Assembly (NCBI RefSeq): GCF_000518985.1
Contig: NZ_JAEQ01000019.1
Location: 353 to 64,352 of the forward strand
DNA length: 64,000 nt
From: Chelativorans sp. J32
GTDB lineage: Bacteria > Pseudomonadota > Alphaproteobacteria > Rhizobiales > Rhizobiaceae
Direction of reading: 5' to 3'
Shown one piece after another: positions 41,780 through 51,184 of this stretch. The stretch's first letter is position 1. The number at the start of each line of letters is the position of its first letter. The notes below the pieces were generated by a model. It was given only the letters and a program-made list of their open reading frames with translations. It made no database searches and was not told the DNA's origin. The translations under genes and the position numbers were made by a program.

Positions 41780-42877
41780 ATGGCCAACATCGATAGCGAA
41801 CGCTCGCCGAGCGCGGGTTCGGATATTTTGAACGGTCTCGGCCGCGCGTTCACCAAGACGTGGCAGGCCGTTGCCATGCCTGCCGCCGCCGTGCTGGTCT
41901 CAATGGGGTGCGGTGCGCTGCTCCTCGCTCTGAATGGCTTCAACGGCTGGGACATCTTCACGGTTATGCTCAGTGGCGTGTTCCAGGATACCCGCTCCAT
42001 TGCCGAAGTGCTGCTGAAGGCCACGCCGCTGATCCTGATCGGTGTCGGCCTCTGCGTCGCTTTCCGCTGCAGCATCTGGAACATCGGTGCCGAGGGACAG
42101 CTTTATGCCGGTGCCGTGGCGACAACCGCCGTCGGCATCGCTTTCCCAGGGCTGACATCCTGGATCTACGTACCGCTGGTGATCCTTGCGGGTGCCTTGG
42201 CCGGTGCGGCCTGGGCAGCGATCGCCGGTCTGCTCAAGATCTATTTCCGGGCCAGCGAGATCGTCACGACGATCATGCTCAACTATATCGCCATCATAGC
42301 CACAAGCTGGTTGGTCACCGGGCCGCTAAAGGACGCGGCCGCCGCCTATCCGCAGTCGGCCCGGCTGCTTCGAGAGGCGTGGATGCCGAAGATCCTGCCG
42401 CCCACAAGGCTTCATATCGGCATACTCATCGCCATCGCTTTGGCGATCGCTGCTTACATTTTCCTCTTTCGTAGCAGCGCCGGTTACGCTGTGCGCGTTG
42501 TCGGGATCAGCCCGCATGCGGCGCGATACGCCGGCATGAGCGTCTCGCGCAACATCCTGCTGGCGATTTCCATCAGCGGCGCCATGGCCGGGCTGGCCGG
42601 CGCGTTCGAGATCGCCGGCGTCACGTTCCGTCTCTATCAGAACATCTCCCCGGGCTATGGTTTCGAAGGCATCGCCGTGGCGCTGCTTGCCAACAACAAT
42701 CCGGTCGGCGCGATCTTCTCCGGCACACTTTTCGCGGTGCTCCGCTCGGGCTCCGAAATCATGCAGATCAACGCGCAGGTGCCGCAGGTCCTGGTCTCGG
42801 TGATCCAAGGCATCGTCATTCTCTCGGTGGTCGGCTTCGGCGTCTACCGGTTCCGCTCCGCGCGGCCCTCGGAATAG
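41780..42877 (+). CDS. Nucleoside-type ABC transporter permease (YufP/NupP-like)
   Basis: The 365-residue membrane protein of the branched-chain-type permease family has about eight to ten hydrophobic segments and signatures such as FRCSIWNIGAEGQLYAGA and GYAVRVVGISPHAARYAGMS. It pairs with the second permease 9 nt downstream. This pair, with BMP proteins and a double ATPase, is the hallmark of nucleoside/nucleobase importers. Confidence 0.92.
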   Translation: MANIDSERSPSAGSDILNGLGRAFTKTWQAVAMPAAAVLVSMGCGALLLALNGFNGWDIFTVMLSGVFQDTRSIAEVLLKATPLILIGVGLCVAFRCSIWNIGAEGQLYAGAVATTAVGIAFPGLTSWIYVPLVILAGALAGAAWAAIAGLLKIYFRASEIVTTIMLNYIAIIATSWLVTGPLKDAAAAYPQSARLLREAWMPKILPPTRLHIGILIAIALAIAAYIFLFRSSAGYAVRVVGISPHAARYAGMSVSRNILLAISISGAMAGLAGAFEIAGVTFRLYQNISPGYGFEGIAVALLANNNPVGAIFSGTLFAVLRSGSEIMQINAQVPQVLVSVIQGIVILSVVGFGVYRFRSARPSE

Positions 42878-42886
42878 GAGAGGTCC

Positions 42887-43819
42887 ATGGACGACATCGT
42901 CACACTCGGCTTTATCGCCACTACGCTCGGTGCCACCTGGCGGCTTGCTGCTCCCTTGGTCTATGCCTCGATCGGAGAAGTGTTTTCGGAGCGCGCCGGT
43001 GTTCTCAATATCGGCATCGAAGGCGTGATGCTGGTGGGTGCGTTTGCCGGTTTTGCCACCGTATTCTGGACCGGCAGCCTTGCGCTGGGCCTGCTCATGG
43101 CGGTCGCCGGCGGCGCGCTCATGGGTTTGCTCTTCGGCCTGTTCACAATCACCATCAAAGCCGACCAGATCGTGGTTGGCGCGGCGATGAACCTGCTGGG
43201 CCTGGGACTCACAGCCTTTCTCTACCGCACATATTTCGTCTCGACCGGCCGCGGCGTGGAAATCGCACCGTCGCTGAACCTGCCGGGCTTGAGCGATCTG
43301 CCATTCGTCGGCGAGGCGTTCTTCCGGCACAACATCCTCGTCTATGGCACCCTTCTGGTGGTGATCGCGGCCGTATTCATCCTCCACCGCACATCCTTCG
43401 GCCTTACCCTTCGAGCGGTGGGCGAGCATCCCAAGGCCGTCGACATCGCCGGAAGGAGCGTCGCGCTTTATCGTTATGGGGCCGTGCTCATCGGGTGTTC
43501 GCTCGCGGGTCTCGGAGGTGCCTATCTGACGCTCGGCCACTCCAACCAGTTCGTGGAGGGGATTGCGTCCGGGCGCGGTTTCATCGCGCTCGCGGTCGTC
43601 GTCTTCGCCCGCTGGTCTCCGATAGGGGCGTTTTTCGTTTCGCTGCTCTTCGGCCTCTTCTATGCGCTTCAACTCCAGCTCCAGGCTCAGCCGGCGCTGC
43701 ACATCCCCTATCAGGCGCTTCAGGCGCTCCCCTATGTGATGACCATCGCGGCGCTCATCCTGGTCCGCAACCGTGTGGATACACCGAGCATGCTTGGCGT
43801 GCCTTATCGCAAGGGTTGA
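42887..43819 (+). CDS. Nucleoside-type ABC transporter permease (YufQ/NupQ-like)
   Basis: The 310-residue membrane protein has the family motifs ERAGVLNIGIEGVMLVGAFA and GLTLRAVGEHPKAVDIAGRS. It is the smaller of the two permeases. The ATPase gene follows after 9 nt. Confidence 0.92.
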   Translation: MDDIVTLGFIATTLGATWRLAAPLVYASIGEVFSERAGVLNIGIEGVMLVGAFAGFATVFWTGSLALGLLMAVAGGALMGLLFGLFTITIKADQIVVGAAMNLLGLGLTAFLYRTYFVSTGRGVEIAPSLNLPGLSDLPFVGEAFFRHNILVYGTLLVVIAAVFILHRTSFGLTLRAVGEHPKAVDIAGRSVALYRYGAVLIGCSLAGLGGAYLTLGHSNQFVEGIASGRGFIALAVVVFARWSPIGAFFVSLLFGLFYALQLQLQAQPALHIPYQALQALPYVMTIAALILVRNRVDTPSMLGVPYRKG

Positions 43820-43828
43820 GGGCGGATC

Positions 43829-45385
43829 ATGGGTGCGACACCTTTCCTGCGCATGGAAAACATTCACAAGCGTTTCGGCCCGGTGATCGCCAGCGCCGGC
43901 GTGAATCTCGAAGTAGAAGAGAAGGAGATCCATGCCCTTCTCGGCGAGAATGGCGCCGGCAAGAGCGTTCTGATGAACATTCTCTGCGGCGTGCTCTCGC
44001 CGACTGAAGGTCAGATCGTTTTCAAGGGCAGCCCGCTGAGGCTGGGCTCGCCCAGGGAAGCGATCCGCCACCGCATCGGCATGGTGCATCAGCATTTCAT
44101 GGTGGTCCCGAACCTCACGGTTGCGGAGAATTATGTACTCGGCCACGGTTCGCCGCTGCGCGTCATTCGTGACATGAAGCAGGTGAGTACCCGTATCCGC
44201 GAACTGAGCCACCGCTACGGGCTAGACGTGCGGCCGGATGCCCGTATCCACGACCTTTCCGTCGGGGAGCAGCAACGTGTGGAAATCCTCAAGGTGCTTT
44301 ATCACGGGGTTGACCTGCTGATCCTCGATGAGCCGACAGCGGTGCTGACCCCTCAGGAGGCGGACCGGCTTCTGGCACTCCTGCGCGACCTGGTGGCAGA
44401 CGGCAAGACGGTCATCTTCATCTCGCACAAGCTGGACGAGGTGATGCGCGTGAGCGACCGCGTCAGCGTGATGCGGGACGGCAAGGTCGTTTTCACGACC
44501 AGAACTGCCGAAACCAATCCGCGCGAGCTTGCACGGATGATGGTGGGTCGTGACGTCCTGATGGACCTGCCGCGCGCGCAGACAAGCCCGGGCCGGGTGG
44601 TGCTCGCCGTTGAAAATCTTTCCTGCAACAACGAGCTCGGCCTGCCTGCCGTGCGCGGCGTGTCCTTCGAAGTGCGCCAGGGCGAAATCGTCGGCGTAGC
44701 CGGCGTTTCAGGCAATGGGCAGAGCGAACTTGCTCTCGCCCTGGTGGGCTTGCTGCCGGCGGCCTCCGGCAGTATCCGCCTCAATGGCGAGGAGATTTGC
44801 GGCCTGACATCGAGCGAGATCAATCACCGGCCGCTTTCGCACATCCCGGAAGACCGGCACAAAATGGGCATCGTGCTGCCGCTGCCGCTCACCGAAAACG
44901 TAATCCTGCAGCGCTATGACCAGGCGCCGTTTTCCTCGCGCGGCATGCTGCGTTTCGGCGAAATCACGGAGCACACGCGCGATTTGATCCGGCGCTTCAA
45001 AGTCAAGGCTTCCCACCCGGGTGAAGCGATCCAGAACCTGTCCGGCGGCAACCAGCAGAAACTGGTCGTCGCGCGCGAACTCGCCCGCAACCCGGATTTC
45101 CTGCTCATCAATCAGCTCACGCGCGGCATCGACATTGGCGCAACGGAACTGGTGATGCAGGAGGTGCTGAAGCAGAAGGAGAAGGGCAAGGCGATCCTCC
45201 TCATCTCTACGGAGCTGGAGGAACTATTCGCAATATGCGACCGCATCCTTGTCATGTTCGAGGGCCAGTTCCTTGGCGAGGTTCCGCCCGACCGAGCCCG
45301 GTTGGAGGAGATCGGCCTTCTAATGGCAGGCAATAGAGAAGAAGCCCAGCGATTGCATAACCGCGCAGGTGCGATAGAGGCGTGA
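43829..45385 (+). CDS. Nucleoside-type ABC transporter ATPase, double domain (YufO/NupO-like)
   Basis: The 518-residue protein carries two ATPase halves: the first with GENGAGKSVLMNIL, LSVGEQQRVEIL and LLILDEPTAVLTP, the second with GVSGNGQSELALAL and LSGGNQQKLVVARELA. The second half has a divergent Walker A, as usual in this group, and the final half binds HIPEDRHKMG. It energises the two permeases. Confidence 0.95.
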   Translation: MGATPFLRMENIHKRFGPVIASAGVNLEVEEKEIHALLGENGAGKSVLMNILCGVLSPTEGQIVFKGSPLRLGSPREAIRHRIGMVHQHFMVVPNLTVAENYVLGHGSPLRVIRDMKQVSTRIRELSHRYGLDVRPDARIHDLSVGEQQRVEILKVLYHGVDLLILDEPTAVLTPQEADRLLALLRDLVADGKTVIFISHKLDEVMRVSDRVSVMRDGKVVFTTRTAETNPRELARMMVGRDVLMDLPRAQTSPGRVVLAVENLSCNNELGLPAVRGVSFEVRQGEIVGVAGVSGNGQSELALALVGLLPAASGSIRLNGEEICGLTSSEINHRPLSHIPEDRHKMGIVLPLPLTENVILQRYDQAPFSSRGMLRFGEITEHTRDLIRRFKVKASHPGEAIQNLSGGNQQKLVVARELARNPDFLLINQLTRGIDIGATELVMQEVLKQKEKGKAILLISTELEELFAICDRILVMFEGQFLGEVPPDRARLEEIGLLMAGNREEAQRLHNRAGAIEA

Positions 45386-45412
45386 TGCCACCGCTCATTC
45401 AATAATTTGAAA

Positions 45413-45437
45413 CAATCCGAGCTTTTCTGCCGGATTG
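45413..45437. promoter_or_regulatory. Inverted repeat between the ABC operon and LysR gene
   Basis: CAATCCG (45413-45419) and CGGATTG (45431-45437) are perfect 7-bp complements 11 nt apart, about 60 nt upstream of the LysR TTG start. It could be an autoregulatory site or a weak terminator; no T-run follows on the plus strand. Confidence 0.4.
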
Positions 45438-45497
45438 AAAAAGAATTCGAATGCAGCCTATCCTGTAAGGGATACTCCGTTGAGAGGCAGCTAGCGG

Positions 45498-46430
45498 TTG
45501 AACGTAACGCTCCGGCAACTCCAGGCATTCGTGGCGGTCGCTGAACTCGGCCGCTTCAACCTTGCCGCCGGACAGCTCAACCTGACGCAATCCTCCGTCA
45601 GCATTCTGATCAGGGAACTTGAAGCGGCGCTCAAGCACAGATTGTTCGACCGCCACACCCGCATGGTCGGTTTGACGAGCGCGGGTCGGGAATTCCTGCC
45701 TCAGGCCAGGAAAATTCTCGAGGATCTGGAAATCGCTGTGGCGAGCGTGCAGGACCTTGCCTTTCTGCGGCGCGGCCGGGTGACTGTGGCTTCGGCCATC
45801 GTCCTCGCAGCCACGCTACTGCCGCCGGTTATTGCGCAATTTGTCCGGAGATATCCGGACATCTCCGTCGAGATCCGGGACATGCCCGAGGAGGAGATAC
45901 GGCCGGCCTTGAAGCGCAACGAGGTCGATCTCGGAGTCGGTACGGTCTCGGGCAATGACCCGGAAATCGAGACGACGTTGATGATGCGAGACAGGTTGAT
46001 GCTGATCTGTCCGGCGGCTCATCCCTTGGCCGAACAGACGCAGGTACGCTGGTCGGAGCTCGCGGACGAGATCGTGATAGGGCTTGCCAAGGAAAATCCC
46101 TTGCGCGACATCGTGGACCGCACATTCATATCCATGGGCGCCGAGATCAGGACGAAATACGAGGTGCGTTTTTCAACGACGGCGATCGCCATGGTTGCCG
46201 AGGGACTGGGCGTTGCGGTGCTGCCGGAGAATTCACGCCAACTCGCAACCAATGTGGACGTCGCGGCGGTGGAATTGATCGAGCCGGCAATCAGTCGTGA
46301 AATTTCCCTTCTGCAACGCCGCCAGCGGATGCTCTCCCCGGCGGCGGCGCAGATGAGGGATTTCCTGATCGAAACCGCCAATCCATTGGCGATGAACGGG
46401 AGAACCCGCCGCCGTAGCACTCGGGTTTGA
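45498..46430 (+). CDS. LysR family transcriptional regulator
   Basis: The 310-residue protein has a LysR HTH at the N-terminus (LRQLQAFVAVAELGRFNLAA, then LTQSSVSILIRELEAAL) and the effector domain after it. TTG 45498 is the start, with GAGAGG upstream and the LRQLQAF sequence at the usual distance. It follows the nucleoside-type ABC operon on the same strand and faces the CobW gene, so its targets are not clear; the ABC operon is the nearest. Confidence 0.87.
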   Translation: MNVTLRQLQAFVAVAELGRFNLAAGQLNLTQSSVSILIRELEAALKHRLFDRHTRMVGLTSAGREFLPQARKILEDLEIAVASVQDLAFLRRGRVTVASAIVLAATLLPPVIAQFVRRYPDISVEIRDMPEEEIRPALKRNEVDLGVGTVSGNDPEIETTLMMRDRLMLICPAAHPLAEQTQVRWSELADEIVIGLAKENPLRDIVDRTFISMGAEIRTKYEVRFSTTAIAMVAEGLGVAVLPENSRQLATNVDVAAVELIEPAISREISLLQRRQRMLSPAAAQMRDFLIETANPLAMNGRTRRRSTRV

Positions 46431-46444
46431 CGCGAGATCGCCTT

Positions 46445-46474
46445 GGACATGGCAATGCAGCCGCTGCCATGTCC
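46445..46474. terminator. Bidirectional hairpin between convergent LysR and CobW genes
   Basis: GGACATGGCA (46445-46454) and TGCCATGTCC (46465-46474) are perfect 10-bp complements with a 10-nt loop in the 53-bp convergent gap. Confidence 0.75.
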
Positions 46475-46483
46475 GCCGCTGGC

Positions 46484-47506
46484 TTACGCCAGACAGGCGA
46501 CGAGCCCTCGCTTCAGTTCCGCCCGATCGAGGTTTCGCCCGATGAAGACCATCTTGGTATAGGGACGGTCTTTTCCCCAGGGATGATCGGGCCGCAGGTC
46601 CAGCAGTCTGTGAACCGCCTGCAGAACGTGGAAGCGCGGATCGTCTTCGACGGCGATAATGCCCTTCAGCCGGAAGATATCGTCGCCTCGCGCGTCGAGC
46701 AGTCCGGTGAGATGCCGCCGAAGCTTATCTTCATCGAAAGCCTGCTGGAATATGAAGGATTCGGAGGTCACGGTGGCATCATGGACATGATGGTGGTGAT
46801 GATGATGATCGTGTCCGTCGAGATCGAGCAGCTTCGCGCGCTCGGAAACATAGGAGGGTGTGAACCCGCTGATGCCCAGAATGCTTTCCAGCTCTACCTT
46901 CGCGTAGCTGGACCGTAGAAGCCCCGCGGTCTCATTGAGCTTCCTGATGTCCTTCTCCAGCGCAACAAGGTCGGGATCTTCCACCAGGTCGATCTTGTTG
47001 ATCACGATCCGGTCGGCAGCCACGATCTGGTCGACGGCCTGATTGTCGCGTCCATCGAGCAGCGGATCGTTGACGTGTTGCTGGATGTGCTTCGCATCCA
47101 CCAAGGTGACTATGGCATCGAGCTTCACATGTTTGCCGACGTGTTCATCGACGAAGAAAGCGGTGGCAACGGGGGTAGGATCGGCTAGCCCGCTGGTTTC
47201 GACCAGGATGTGGTCGAAACGATCCTTTCGCGCGAGCAGCTTTTTCACAACGTCGATCAGATCATTTCTCACATCGACGAAGCAACAGATGCAGCCGTTC
47301 TGCATCTGGAAAATCTCCTCTTCCGACGACAGCACCAGGTCGGAATCGACATCCACCTCGCCGAACTCGTTTTCGATGACGGCAATGCGGTGGCCGTGCC
47401 GCTCTGTGAGGATGTGGTTGAGGAGCGTCGTCTTCCCCGACCCGAGGAATCCGGTCAGGATCGTGACCGGGATCTTGTCCGGTTCGACTTGATGAACGAG
47501 CGTCAT
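46484..47506 (-). CDS. CobW/ZNG1-family G3E GTPase (metal chaperone-like)
   Basis: The 340-residue protein has Walker [16 protein letters not shown], metal-binding CxCC (NGCICC), GTP motif NKIDLV and a His-rich loop ([12 protein letters not shown]) between domains, then a CobW C-terminal domain. Members insert or traffic Zn, Co or similar metals into client enzymes using GTP. It starts just 1 nt after the stop of the Mo-hydroxylase large subunit, so it ends that operon. The two amidohydrolases in the operon need metals and would be natural clients. Confidence 0.93.
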   Translation of the reverse strand: MTLVHQVEPDKIPVTILTGFLGSGKTTLLNHILTERHGHRIAVIENEFGEVDVDSDLVLSSEEEIFQMQNGCICCFVDVRNDLIDVVKKLLARKDRFDHILVETSGLADPTPVATAFFVDEHVGKHVKLDAIVTLVDAKHIQQHVNDPLLDGRDNQAVDQIVAADRIVINKIDLVEDPDLVALEKDIRKLNETAGLLRSSYAKVELESILGISGFTPSYVSERAKLLDLDGHDHHHHHHHVHDATVTSESFIFQQAFDEDKLRRHLTGLLDARGDDIFRLKGIIAVEDDPRFHVLQAVHRLLDLRPDHPWGKDRPYTKMVFIGRNLDRAELKRGLVACLA

Positions 47507-47507
47507 G

Positions 47508-49808
47508 TCAGGCTACCTCCTGCTTCTTGGTTCTCAAAGCTGCAAGCACATGTTCCGGCGTGATCGGATAACGACGGAAGCGCACTCCGATGGCGTCGTA
47601 GACCGCATTGGCAATGGCCGGGCCGATGGCGATGATCGGATCTTCGCCGACCCCCTTTGCCCCATAGGGGCCTCCGGGATCGGGGGCGGTCTCCAGGATG
47701 ATCGTGCGGATGGGCGGCATATCCATTGAGAGCGGCATCTTGTAGTCGACAAAACCGGCGTTGAGGGAGCGCCCGGTCTGATGATCGATCACATAGTCCT
47801 CGCTCAGCGTGTGTCCGATCCCCTGTTGTATGCCCCCTTCGATCTGGCCTTGCGCGGCGATCGGGTGGATCACTTTGCCGATTTCGTGCACCGGGATGAC
47901 CTGGAGCACACGAATCTCACCCGTCTCCGTATCGACTTCGACTTCCACGAAATGGGCCGCGAAGGAGTAGGATTTCGTGGGGGTATAGGTGCCGACGCCG
48001 ACGAGTTGGATCGCAGGCATTCCCCTCTGTGGCGCGACCGCCTCGGCAAGGGTCATGGAACGGTTAGAGCCCTCCACGACGATAACCCCATCGCGGATGG
48101 TAAGTTCTTCCGGGGTTGCGCCGAGTTGCGGCGCGGCATGCGCCAGCACCTGCCGCCGCACGTCGGCGGCAGCGATCTGTGCCGCCCTGCCGCCCATATA
48201 GGTCGTATGGCTGGCAAAGGCGCCGATGTCCCAGGGCACCACATCCGTGTCACCCTGCACCACTGAGATCGTCTCGAACGGAACGCCCAATTCCTCCGCG
48301 ACGATCTGCGACAAGGCGGTGTGCGCCCCGGTGCCGAGACCGGCGGTGCCGGTGAGCAGTGTCACCGTGCCGTCCTCGTTCATCTTCACGATCGCGTTGC
48401 CCTGCTCCTTGATGCCGGGATAGGCGCTGGACCCGTGCATTTCGCAGCCGATCCCCCAGCCTCGTCGCTTGACGCCCGTGTCGCGGCCGTGACGCCGCAC
48501 CGCGGGCCAGCCGGTCTCTTCCATGCCGCGGCGGATGCAGTCCTCAAGCCCATGCCCCACGATCGGATGATTGGAAGGGGCGATGTCTCCCTCCCTGACG
48601 GCGTTTTTGAGCTTGAACTCCGCCGGGTCGAAGCCCAGCTTTTCAGCCGCTTCGTCCATCTGCAGGTCGAGAGCGTAATAGGTCTGCACCACCCCATAGC
48701 CGCGGAAAGCTCCTGCTATTGGCGCGTTGGTGTAGATGCAGCGCCCTTCCAGCCGCACATTCTCGCAGCGATAGAGCGAGGTGAGTGCGGCCGTGCCGAC
48801 ATTGGTGACGCCGGGCCCGTGCGAGCCGTAGGCGCCCGAATTGAAGAGCACCTTCGCCTCCCGCGCGGTGATCGTGCCGTCCTTGCGGAAACCCTGCTTG
48901 AGCCAGATGCGACCGGGATGGCGCGTGCGGCCGCCCAGGAATGTCTCCTTGCGGGTGAACTCCATGCGTACTGGCCGGTTCGTCTCCCGCGCAAGCAATG
49001 CGCAGAGGAATTCGTGCTGAAACAGATCCTGCTTGGCTCCAAAGCCGCCGCCCATATGATCCACGAGCACGCGCACCTTGTTGAGCGGAATCCCCAGCAC
49101 CTCTGCCAACGCGCCGCGCACCATGAAGGCGGTCTGCGTTGAACTCCAGAAGGTAAGCTTTCCGTTGCCGTCCCACTGCGCGACGCAGATATTGGGCTCC
49201 ATATAGGCGGGTGTCGGCCGCCCGAGTTCGTATTCGCCTTCGATGACGAAATCCGCATCCGCGAAACCCTTCTCCACATCGCCGCGCTCGACGATCACGG
49301 GGGGGAGCACCTGGTTCTGTGGCAGGCCATTGTCGTGGATGACAGGCGCGCCATCGCGCATCGCATCTTCAATAGTAAAGACGGCAGGCAGCGGCTCGTA
49401 TTCCACCTCGATCAGGTCGAGCGCTTCTTCGGCGATCTCCTCTGAAATTGCAGCGACGGCAGCGACGCCTTCGCCCCAGTATCGCACACGGTTGTCGAGA
49501 ATATATTGGTCGCGCGTGACGGAGGCGGAGCGCGGATGCGGTGAGCCGTAGTGCAACACGCGCGGCACGTTCTCGTGGGTTAGCACAGCCTTCACGCCCT
49601 TGAGCGCAAGCGCCTTGCTCACATCGATCCTCTTGATGATCGCATGCGCAACAGTGCTGCGCTTGGTCTTGCCGTGCAGCATGCCGGGAAGCGCCACATC
49701 GCCGGCATAACAGGCCGTCCCTGTCACTTTTTCCAGCGTGTCGGAGCGTTTCACGCTTCGCCCGACGACGGCAAACTTGCTCTCGAAGGTCTTGTCGTGG
49801 ATGGTCAT
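47508..49808 (-). CDS. Molybdenum hydroxylase large subunit (xanthine dehydrogenase family)
   Basis: The 766-residue Mo-cofactor subunit has the family landmarks [48 protein letters not shown] and the catalytic Glu region [11 protein letters not shown]. It binds the molybdopterin cofactor and hydroxylates an aromatic, heteroaromatic or aldehyde substrate using water. ATG 49808 overlaps the 2Fe-2S subunit stop by 4 nt; the longer upstream frame lies inside that gene. It is part of a three-subunit enzyme. Purine and CO specificity are both possible in principle, but its setting points to an aromatic acid. Confidence 0.92.
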   Translation of the reverse strand: MTIHDKTFESKFAVVGRSVKRSDTLEKVTGTACYAGDVALPGMLHGKTKRSTVAHAIIKRIDVSKALALKGVKAVLTHENVPRVLHYGSPHPRSASVTRDQYILDNRVRYWGEGVAAVAAISEEIAEEALDLIEVEYEPLPAVFTIEDAMRDGAPVIHDNGLPQNQVLPPVIVERGDVEKGFADADFVIEGEYELGRPTPAYMEPNICVAQWDGNGKLTFWSSTQTAFMVRGALAEVLGIPLNKVRVLVDHMGGGFGAKQDLFQHEFLCALLARETNRPVRMEFTRKETFLGGRTRHPGRIWLKQGFRKDGTITAREAKVLFNSGAYGSHGPGVTNVGTAALTSLYRCENVRLEGRCIYTNAPIAGAFRGYGVVQTYYALDLQMDEAAEKLGFDPAEFKLKNAVREGDIAPSNHPIVGHGLEDCIRRGMEETGWPAVRRHGRDTGVKRRGWGIGCEMHGSSAYPGIKEQGNAIVKMNEDGTVTLLTGTAGLGTGAHTALSQIVAEELGVPFETISVVQGDTDVVPWDIGAFASHTTYMGGRAAQIAAADVRRQVLAHAAPQLGATPEELTIRDGVIVVEGSNRSMTLAEAVAPQRGMPAIQLVGVGTYTPTKSYSFAAHFVEVEVDTETGEIRVLQVIPVHEIGKVIHPIAAQGQIEGGIQQGIGHTLSEDYVIDHQTGRSLNAGFVDYKMPLSMDMPPIRTIILETAPDPGGPYGAKGVGEDPIIAIGPAIANAVYDAIGVRFRRYPITPEHVLAALRTKKQEVA

Positions 49809-50290
49809 GCGCTCTTCGCCCTCTGCAGATCCGCGGCTGTAGCGAGGATTGCTTCGATGATCTTGGTGTAACCAGTGCAGCGGCAGATATTGCCGGCAAT
49901 TCCGAAGCGGACCTCGTCCTCGGTGGGGTTCGGGTTCTCGTCCAGCAATGCCTTGGCCATCATGATGATGCCCGGCGTGCAGAAGCCACATTGCGCGCTG
50001 CCATACCGCATGAAGGCTTCCTGCAGCGGGTGAGGCTTGTCGGGCGCCAGCTGAAGGCCCTCGATGGTTTCGATCATCGCGCCTGCCGCTTCCACCGCGA
50101 GAACAAGGCAAGAATTGACCGGCTTACCGTTCATGATGATGGTGCAGGCGCCGCAATCACCTACATCGCAGCCTTTTTTTGTTCCGGTAAGCCCGCCTTC
50201 GTTGCGCAGCGTGTCGAGCAGGCTGCGATAAGGTTCCAGCGCCAGTTCACGCTCTTCCCCATTGATGGTCATGGAAACGATCTGACTCAT
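49805..50290 (-). CDS. Molybdenum hydroxylase 2Fe-2S subunit
   Basis: The 161-residue protein has both iron-sulfur motifs: KKGCDVGDCGACTI with NSCLVLA (plant-ferredoxin type) and CGFCTPGI with ICRCTGY (helical type). It shuttles electrons from the Mo site to FAD. It overlaps both neighbours by 4 nt. Confidence 0.95.
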   Translation of the reverse strand: MSQIVSMTINGEERELALEPYRSLLDTLRNEGGLTGTKKGCDVGDCGACTIIMNGKPVNSCLVLAVEAAGAMIETIEGLQLAPDKPHPLQEAFMRYGSAQCGFCTPGIIMMAKALLDENPNPTEDEVRFGIAGNICRCTGYTKIIEAILATAADLQRAKSA

Positions 50291-51150
50291 TGAATGGCCT
50301 CCATAGCCAGGGTGATGGCCCGGCGGGTGAGCACGCCCACCATCTCGCGTCGGTACTCCGCGCTGGCGCGCACATTGGAAATGGGGGTGGATTCCGTCAT
50401 CGCGGCTTCCGCCACGGCGGCCACGCGTTCGGGGGTGAATGCCTCGCCCCGCAACAGCGCCTCAGCCTCGCGGGCGCGGATGGGGGTAGGGGCCACCGCC
50501 CCGAGTGCGATGCGGATCTCGCGGCAGTGCCCGGCCTCTCGCTCCAGAGTGACTGCGACCCCGACCGTTGCAAGCTCCATCGCCTTGCGCCGCCCGTGCT
50601 TGATATAGGCGCGGCCACTATGCGCGCCCGGTGGAGGAACGCTGATGCCGGTGACGATCTCGCCGGGGCGGAGGACTGTGCGGCCCGGCCCCGTGAAGAA
50701 CTCTTCGAGTGCAATGCTCCGTTCGCCATTGCCATTGAAGACCGAAAGGCGCGCTCCGTCTGCGATGAGCGGCGGCAGGGTGTCGGCCGAAGGAGAGGCG
50801 CGGCAGATATTGCCCACCACCGTCGCGCGGTTGCGTACCTGAATGGAGCCGAGCTGGCCGACGGCACTTACGAGATTTGGAAAAAGGCGCGCCACCTGTG
50901 GTGAGGTTTCAACCTCGCGTGCGGTAATCAGCGCGCCGACGCGCAAGCCCTGAGCGTCGTCACAGGCAAAGTCGCGCAAGCCGGGAATGCGCTTGATATT
51001 GACCACATGCGTCACCGGCCTCAGATGCTCCCTGATCTCCACGAGCAGATCAGTGCCGCCGGCGAGAACCTGCGCCGTGGCTCCAAGCTCGGCAAGCAGG
51101 CGCGACGCCTCTTCCAGGCTCGCCGGTTCATGATATTCGAAACGCTTCAT
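50287..51150 (-). CDS. Molybdenum hydroxylase FAD subunit (CoxM type)
   Basis: The 287-residue FAD-binding medium subunit has VLAGGTDLLVEIREHLR and the GSIQVRNRATVVGNICRASPSADT segment that is typical of CoxM/KinB-like proteins. It passes electrons to an acceptor. It is 34 nt downstream of the UbiD-family gene and overlaps the 2Fe-2S gene by 4 nt. Confidence 0.93.
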   Translation of the reverse strand: MKRFEYHEPASLEEASRLLAELGATAQVLAGGTDLLVEIREHLRPVTHVVNIKRIPGLRDFACDDAQGLRVGALITAREVETSPQVARLFPNLVSAVGQLGSIQVRNRATVVGNICRASPSADTLPPLIADGARLSVFNGNGERSIALEEFFTGPGRTVLRPGEIVTGISVPPPGAHSGRAYIKHGRRKAMELATVGVAVTLEREAGHCREIRIALGAVAPTPIRAREAEALLRGEAFTPERVAAVAEAAMTESTPISNVRASAEYRREMVGVLTRRAITLAMEAIQ

Positions 51151-51184
51151 TCGCTTCCGTTCCTCCCCAGGTGCGGACTAAAGC

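Noticed and set aside
42326-44212. A long minus-strand open frame (about 630 codons) opposite the nucleoside-type permeases and ATPase
   Set aside because: Antisense to well-supported ABC genes, with low-complexity Asp/Arg/His composition and no motif.
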